Below, in pieces: positions 57,469-64,000 of a stretch of 64,000 nt of DNA; within the stretch, counting starts at the first letter, position 1, and the number at the start of each line of letters is the position of its first letter. Origin of the DNA: Boletus sp. NGJ (Eukaryota; Basidiomycota; Agaricomycetes; Boletales; Boletaceae); the NCBI GenBank assembly GCA_019096195.1, contig JAGTXK010000021.1, positions 372,001 to 436,000 on the forward strand, in the 5' to 3' direction. Below the pieces are notes generated by a model. That model was given only the letters and a program-made list of their open reading frames with translations. It was not told the origin of the DNA and ran no database searches. The position numbers and the translations under genes are program-made.

Positions 57469-60400
57469 ATGGCCGCCTCTTCAGGTGCTGCCATCCGCCT
57501 CTTCAACTTCCATCTTGCAAAGCGAGTGGCAACCGGAGAGGTCGTTCTGTCTTTCTCTGCCATCTTTCACAAACTCATCCCTCCTACAGGGCGGTCTCAT
57601 CACTGGAACTAACCCTGCAGTGTTTACAACCTCGGATCCATTGAGGTTATGGATCATCCAAGTCGGTAAGCCTCCCATGCCAAGCCTCCCACCATTTTCT
57701 CAATGCTAGGTAGGTATCATCATCGTTATGTCTCAGCTTCTCTCTCTTGGTCTCAGACGTCTCAAACAACCAAAAGTCATCGCCGAAGTGCTCGGCGGTA
57801 TTCTACTAGGTATTTGATCTACTTCACCATCTCACCCTTCCTCAACTCGCTTTGCACTAGGACCGACTGCATTCGGAAGAATACCAGGCTTCACAGAAAG
57901 CATATTTCCTTCCGTGTCCCTCCCATACCTATCCCTTGTAGCTGATGTCGGTCTTTGTCTCTTCCTCTTCCTCGTTGGCCTTGAAATCGACATCGATGTC
58001 ATCATGCGCAATGCACGCATGTCGGTCATCGTATCCTTGGCCGGAATCGCTCTTCCCTTTGGTCTCGGCACCGCCCTAGCTATCCCTCTATACAACCACT
58101 TCATCGATCCTTCCGTTCATTTCACGTACTTTATGCTTTTCACAGGTGTCGCATACTCGATCACCGCGTTCCCCATTCTCTGTCGTATCCTCACAGAACT
58201 CAAATTGCTTGATACGCACATCGGTGTCATCGTCGTCTCCGCCGGCGTTGGTAATGACATTATCGGCTGGACGTTGCTCGCCTTGAGTGTTGCGCTCGTG
58301 AATGCCAGCTCGGGCCTGTCAGCGCTATGGATTCTGCTCGTCTGCGTCGCTTTCATCATCTTTCTGTTGTTTCCGGTCAACTTCGTCATGCACTGGCTAG
58401 CCCGCAAGACAGGTAGCACGGAGAATGGCCCCACCATGCTCTACATGACTATCGTCATGGTTCTTGTTTGGGCCTGTGCCTTTTTCACCGATGCTATTGG
58501 CGTGAATGCCATCTTTGGTGTGCCGCGCAGTATCCGGTCGTAACTTTTATCTGACTGATCCGCAGGTGCATTCCTTGCCGGACTTGTGGTCCCACGGGAG
58601 GGTGGTCTGACAATCACCCTCACAGAGAAACTGGAAGACATGGTCTTGATCATCTTCCTTCCGATCGTACGTATCTCATCCTGGCTGCCGGTTGCATTCA
58701 CAAGTTTTTCGTGTAAAGTACTTTACGTTGTCTGGTCTGAACACGAATCTCGGATTGCTCGACAACGGTCAGCCTCCTTGAGGAACTCATCTAGTGTGGT
58801 TGTTGACACTGCACTGATAGGTATTACATGGGCTTTCACAATTGCTATCATTGTTCTTGCCTTCTTGGGCAAGTTTGGTGGATGCATGATTGCGTCCAGA
58901 GTTGCGGGTTATGGCTGGCGTGAATCGAGCGCGATCGGTGCCCTGATGAGTTGTAAAGGGTTAGTCGCCAAGTACTCCCGCATCTTTCCCACCGTTCATC
59001 TCTCTGATAGTTTGGTCGAACTCATTGTCCTGAACGTGGGGCTTCAGGCGGGGATTCTTTCGCAGAGGGTCTTCTCCATGTTCGTTCTCGAGGCAGTCAC
59101 CCTGACATTCATTACCACCCCCCTCGTTCTGGCGCTCTACCCGCCTGAACGCCAAGTTCGAGTCGGTGCGACTGCACCGCCGGTGGAAGACGACGAGCGT
59201 GGACAATGTGATGAGAAAGCGTCTATCATCACGGAAGAGCAGCCTTGGCGACATCGGTTCACGGTCGTCCTCGACAAACTCGATCACGTTCCCGGTGCAA
59301 TGGCACTCACGCAACTCATTCTTCCACCACGCGGTATCCGGTCTGACGTCACGTCGACTACGACAACGACCCGCATGATGGGGGTCCCTGACGTGAGTAT
59401 GGAAGCGCTTCGGCTCATAGAGCTCTCTGATTGGACCTCTGCCATGATGAAATCGTCTGTTGCCGACAGTTTAGTCCACACGGATCCTGTACTCGGTATA
59501 TTCAGGATGTTTGGGGAGCTGAATGAGTTGGCTGTGACGAAGTCGCTGTCGGTCGTTCCATATGACGATTTCGCGCACAGCATTACGGAGCACGCGCAGA
59601 GACATGGGTCTCACCTCGTGTTGCTCCCGTGGCTGCTACTCACTCCTCCGACGGCCGTCGTTGCACCAGAAACTGGCATGGGTGGGAGCGGGGCCAAGGG
59701 TGACCACAATCCATTCGACGTACTCTTTAGTAACGTCTCGGGAAGCAAGACGGATAAATCTTCCTCGGAGGTCCACTCCCAATTCGTACGCGCGGTGTTT
59801 GCACAGAGCAAGACGGACGTGGCCTTGTTCATCGATACAGGCGATCGATCGAGTGTCCGCCTCGGGGGATCTGTGCATGTGTTTCTGCCGTTCTTTGGGG
59901 GACCAGACGATCGGCTGGCACTCGAGCTTGTGGTTCAGCTTTGTTTAAATCCGAGGATAACGGCGACAGTGGTGAGGATGGTGGAACGCGAGGGCGTAGT
60001 GGACACGTGTGAGCGTCTGGGACAGGACTTGCAACGACCCCCGATGGCACATATCCCTCGTGGCGACGGGTCTATGGGGACGTCGGTACGTTGTGATGCC
60101 ATCTATTATTTCTCACCTCACCTCCCCCTCTCCCTCTTATATAGATCATTGGGCTCCATGGTACGAGTCACAGTCGACAGACTCTCGAATCTGAAACAGC
60201 CGATAACACTGCCTGGTCCAAATACGCCTTCCCCACCTCACCCGCCATTCCAACCAATACCCACACCGACGCCGCCATCCCCACCCTCCGTGATGCCCTC
60301 TCGCGGATCCACTTCTCTGACGCGCACACCCCGACACCAGTGCACGCCGCCATCCGCCACGCCCGTGCCCTCCAGGAGACCTCCCCCCGACTCCTCATCG

Positions 60401-60603
60401 TCGCCGGCCGGTCCAGACGATTCGCGAAGGAGAGCCATGACGCGGAGATGAAGCGCGTGGTGGAGGCCTGTCGGTCTAGGGTCGGGGCGGAGGTTATGCG
60501 AGGGACGATTGGGAACGTCGGGGCTGCGATGGTCGTGACTGTTGGGTCGCCAAGTGGGGTTCTGGTCGTGCAGGCTGCCGAGGTGGGTTTGGAGGAGGTG
60601 TGA
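57469..60603 (+). CDS. KHA1: K+/H+ antiporter, KHA1/CHX family, copy 2
   Basis: Paralogue of copy 1 with the same exon plan and all transport landmarks (LFLFLVGLEIDIDVI, SAGVGNDIIGWTLLAL, GAFLAGLVVPREGGL, SAIGALMSCKGLVELIVLN). The membrane domain is close to copy 1; the cytosolic tail differs by several small deletions (the TTTTTTQTIDK run is shortened, and the segment before GSMGTS is shorter) and substitutions. The last exon starts IIGLHGTSHSRQTLESE after a 70 bp-class intron and ends VVQAAEVGLEEV. No frame break. Tail divergence suggests altered regulation rather than altered ion specificity (inference). Confidence 0.9.
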
Positions 60604-63600
60604 TCTTGGTCGTTGAGCGCTGGACGCTTGTACTCGCGTGGCAACTTACTGAAAAGTCATCATACTAGACCATCGAGCTTATGATCTTGCTTTGCGTCGT
60701 AGTCACCTGCACTCTCAAGTTATGCTCGGGTGTCTGTCTCAGTTTGATTATTACATTTTGGAATGTTCTTCCCGGTGCGCAGCTGCTTGTGCACAAACGG
60801 TCCCGCACTGCCTCTTATCACCCCTGTACAACGAGTGACATTCGGAAGTCTCCCTGCGTTGACCGCACAACCCAACCGTATCACATATTTAACTTACGAT
60901 CTTCTTTTTGGTCCCGTTCACGCCTGGTAGTCATTTCCGTTCGTGTGCTTGATCGGGATCTTCTAACCAATCATCGAATCGGTTAGTCTCAGTGTTTTCA
61001 TACGACAACTGTCTGACATGCCTGCAGGCCTGAGCAGGCGAATTGGAGGCCACCATGATCCAGTCACACCTGAAGGCAACATTCTCCTAGATCGGCCTAC
61101 GGGAACTTCAATGAACGCTACGACCTTGACGCCGCGGCCGAGGGCCTCAACAATGTTCATGTACCTGCTACCATCATTCCCATGCCCGTTCCCCAAGAGT
61201 TGGTACGTCCTCATCCAAGAGCGTACGACAGTGGTGTGCGCGTACCTCAGGCACGATGGAGTCATGTACAGCCGATCCTCCACACACGTTGCCAATTCTT
61301 TCATCCTACCTATCCGCATGGAAATCATTCAGCCTGCATTGATGTCAAGTCATTTCGCATGTGGGGTTGTGTCTGATGACCAGGTAGTGGCCCTTTCTTT
61401 ATGCAGTCTGAATTGTCCGCTGCGCCATTTGTGACTAGGATGCTCGCCCAAGTTGATCTAGGACTAAGATTGATATTTCCCACTGGTGGAGTTGTATACT
61501 ACGTACGTGCGTTCAGGAGAAGTTATTATTACGCTCGCTACAACCGCTCACTGCGGTGCTCATCGAACATCATCCTACATTGCATAACGCTACTGAGTGA
61601 AGATTTAATCTGGCGTAAAGCATCCTCGCGCCGCAAATAAGTACGAAAGTGTCGAACGTTGATAATCAAGTCGACTGAGTGTGGTGACGTAGCATCTGAA
61701 TCTCCCAGCTGTAAACATACAACTTCGAACATCTCCCCCTCAATGATCTCGCCCCTTTGTCTTTCTTGAGAAGCAACAGCGGCTACGGTTACATCTCCGT
61801 CCAGACCCTAAGGGAAGCCCTTGTTCTCATTTCTCAAACTCAGATTGATTAAGTTTGCTGGATTTCATGGATTGAACCTTCTGCTTCATGAGTAGGAGTC
61901 GGAGACAATGTATGTGCTGATCCGAACAAACCAGGCAGGCTGCAGCTGCAGGGTCCCGCTGACAAATTGCAGGGTCCCAGACTCCCACCCAAAGGTTCCT
62001 CTGATAACGTATGGTGGCTGCCCAAAGTCAATACATATGTATGCATTATGCAACTGTCATTAAAAGCTGTCTTTAAATGCTAGAAATCGGTTGTGATAAC
62101 ATTGATAAGTTGCGCTCCGTCTGAACCGGGTATTGATTATAGAGTGGTACAGCCACCATGCTTACTATTCCTGTCGTACTTGGGAACTTTCTACCGCACA
62201 GTTCAACTGCCAACATCAACTATACTAGTGGAGCATGCTACTTGTACTTAGCACTCTCCACATAGCACGCTTGCAAGCCAGGGTCTCAGGGGTTGGGCTT
62301 GGCCCGATACATCACTATGTGTGACTCAGTGTGAGTTCTGGGGGTGAGCAACGCCAACTAAGCCTTGAAATCAATTGAAAACATTCGATGGCCTGCAGTC
62401 TCGCAGACATACGTGTTTGTACAGACATTTAATATCAAACTCTGGTCACTCTGGGCCACGTAGCAGTTCCAGCGCAATGGTGTAACAGAAAGTACTAGCG
62501 TAGCATGCTCCGCATTGTTTTCCTTTTCAGGTAAGTTGGCCGCGTGGGAAAAACGTGAGCAAAAATGCCTCTCAAGATCTCATTGCAATTGTCGGTCGAC
62601 CACAGCGCCTCAATGCAAGCACGAAATTTGATGGAGATTGTAATACCATTTGACTGACACTCCTAGGGAACATTTTCTGCGTTGACGGGTGGTGAAAAAC
62701 CGAGGTTTTGATAATTCGAAATTCTGGGCTGGGTCCGGGATTCAACGAGATTTGTTCCTCTGCAAATATTGGACAGTGGGTAAGACCAACTTCTCCGTTC
62801 CTCTCAAAGCTGTACTCTCACCAGGTTGGGGGCATTTCCATGTGTGCGAAAGTTCGTCCGATGGAGCAAAGAGACATATTGTTACTCGTAATCAAGTCTT
62901 AGACCCATATAGCACAGCTTGTCTCTCATGTTCTTTGTATCGCACACAAATTTAAAACTGCCTTGAGCAGCAACCCCGAAAATTATAAACTTCATATTTT
63001 TTTTTTCCATTGGTCGACTTGTAAAATGTTCCCCAGGGGATCACCCGAGTCAAGTGGTACCATCTCCATCAAATTCAGCGCTGGCGTTTGGTCGACGGAC
63101 ACGAGGCGTTTTTGCTCACATTTCTTTTCCCACGCGGCCAAGACCAACGAACTTTGCCGCCAGGCCAGTTTCAAAACACAACTTCTGGAGCAGGGATAGG
63201 AGATAATTTAACTCTTTGGACGGCGTGATGGTGAGCACCAACAAGCTGAATTTCACCGATTGGAGCCTGACCGAATTCTGCCATTGAGATCTTCCATGGG
63301 CCTCAAGTAACTGCCAGCTATCGGCAGGACAACAGTGTCCTGCCAACTTCTTGGCCAACCAACCAGTCAAACATCTTTAGTATGGTGTAAAGTGAATTCA
63401 GCTTCCCCACCTTGGGGCCTGTCTACAAAAAACCGCGGTATCAGTACCCTGCGGTTCCCTAAGCCCAGTCTCGGAGATGGACTTTGGGATCGATCCAATG
63501 AGCTCCGGGCTCGGTCGACTTCCGGTCCAAGACAAAGCTAGGTGATACGACTCACAATGCCTCACGGCTGCAAGCACACACAGTGACATCAGGACGCAAG

Positions 63601-63740
63601 ATGTGTACGCTGGTTGAGGCAAGTAGATGCATACAGGGCCGCATCAGGTCAGTGCCCAATATATGATAAGACGTTTCTTATTACTGAAGTAGACATTTCC
63701 CGTATCAATTCCGTACCGCATATTACCTTGTCAGAATATA
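60604..63740. other. 3.1 kb spacer between antiporter copies 2 and 3
   Basis: No complete gene. A plus-strand frame at about 61080-61380 (SAYGNFNERYDLDAAAEGLN, then VPATIIPMPVPQELVRPHPR) has protein-like composition and follows a possible acceptor CCTGCAG at 61026; it may be a gene fragment. 62230-63650 contains diverged copies of the spacer in front of copy 2. Confidence 0.4.
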
Positions 63741-63748
63741 CATATAAG
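63741..63748 (+). promoter_or_regulatory. TATA-like box of antiporter copy 3
   Basis: CATATAAG about 75 bp before the start codon, in the same context as copy 1. Confidence 0.5.
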
Positions 63749-63817
63749 CACCACCCCGTGTTCATCCATCCCAGACCCGGACTGGGATCTCTCTTGCAAT
63801 CCAGTCTCTTTACTGCA

Positions 63818-64000
63818 ATGACCCCATTTTCCGGTGTTACCATCCGCCTCTTCGACCATCTTCAGAAGCGAAAGGCAACTGGAGAGGTCCTTATGTCTTT
63901 CTCTGCCATCGTTCACAAGCTCATCCCTCCTACAGGGCGGTCTCATCACTGGAACTAACCCTGCAGCGTTTACAACCTCGGATCCACTGAGGTTATGGAT
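63818..64000 (+). CDS. KHA1: K+/H+ antiporter, KHA1/CHX family, copy 3 (5' end only)
   Basis: First exon MTPFSGVTIRLFDHLQKRKATGE and the start of the second-exon region (GGLITGTNPAAFTTSDP in the frame used by copies 1 and 2) are present; the gene runs off the window. Called from near-identity to copies 1 and 2, not from its own domain. Confidence 0.8.

Larger units (their letters stand above)
52800..64000. repeat. Tandem array of KHA1-like antiporter genes
   Basis: Three same-strand copies start at 52879, 57469 and 63818, the last cut by the window. Coding sequence, intron positions and parts of the spacers are shared, for example 57130-57360 with 63420-63650 and 56760-56900 with 62230-62340. 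Confidence 0.9.

Noticed and set aside
61018-61434. 138-codon plus-strand frame starting MPAGLSRRIGG
   Set aside because: The more protein-like reading here is another frame (NFNERYDLDAAAEGLN); neither can be built into a full gene.

Overview
The window is eukaryotic and reads as the genome of a basidiomycete fungus, most likely an Agaricomycete. Genes are packed on both strands and split by many short introns (about 46-115 bp, GT-AG with a few GC-AG). There are single-copy nuclear housekeeping genes (EBP2, TIF34/eIF3i, RPC11) and families typical of mushrooms: CYP monooxygenases, FAD monooxygenases, TPR-CHAT proteins, and KHA1-type antiporters whose C-terminus carries a stress-protein-like domain. 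I saw no tRNA, rRNA, CRISPR array, intact transposon or virus-derived element.

Layout. (1) 1-15.5 kb: a tandemly duplicated oxidative-enzyme block. Three cytochrome P450 genes (minus strand; the first cut by the window edge) alternate with two near-identical FAD-dependent monooxygenases (plus strand) and one decayed monooxygenase. The P450 and monooxygenase of a unit are divergent, so they could share upstream control and may act on a common small-molecule or phenolic substrate (inference). (2) 16.4-26.3 kb: two large TPR-CHAT (caspase-like) genes in inverted orientation flank a divergent ribosome/translation pair, EBP2 and TIF34, that share a 155 bp promoter. One CHAT protein keeps the His/Cys dyad but its frame is interrupted; the other is open throughout but has lost the catalytic His. 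(3) 27.9-36.4 kb: a secreted glycoprotein gene and an SV2/sugar-porter-like MFS transporter, with one decayed copy of the former and two decayed copies of the latter between them. (4) 36.4-44.2 kb: gene-poor, holding relics (a broken copy of part of the BBC1-like gene, a possible small secreted protein) and one small Cys/His-rich protein. (5) 44.2-52 kb: a small conserved basic protein, a 1370-residue BBC1/AIM3-like actin-patch protein with one homopolymer frame slip, the Pol III subunit RPC11 with a 7-nt microexon, and a single-pass membrane protein. (6) 52.8-64 kb: a tandem array of at least three KHA1-like K+/H+ antiporters, the last cut by the window edge.

The general picture is local tandem duplication followed by divergence, gene conversion and loss, around a few stable housekeeping genes. 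Exon boundaries were worked out by eye from frame continuity, splice consensus and family knowledge; no alignment or database search was run.
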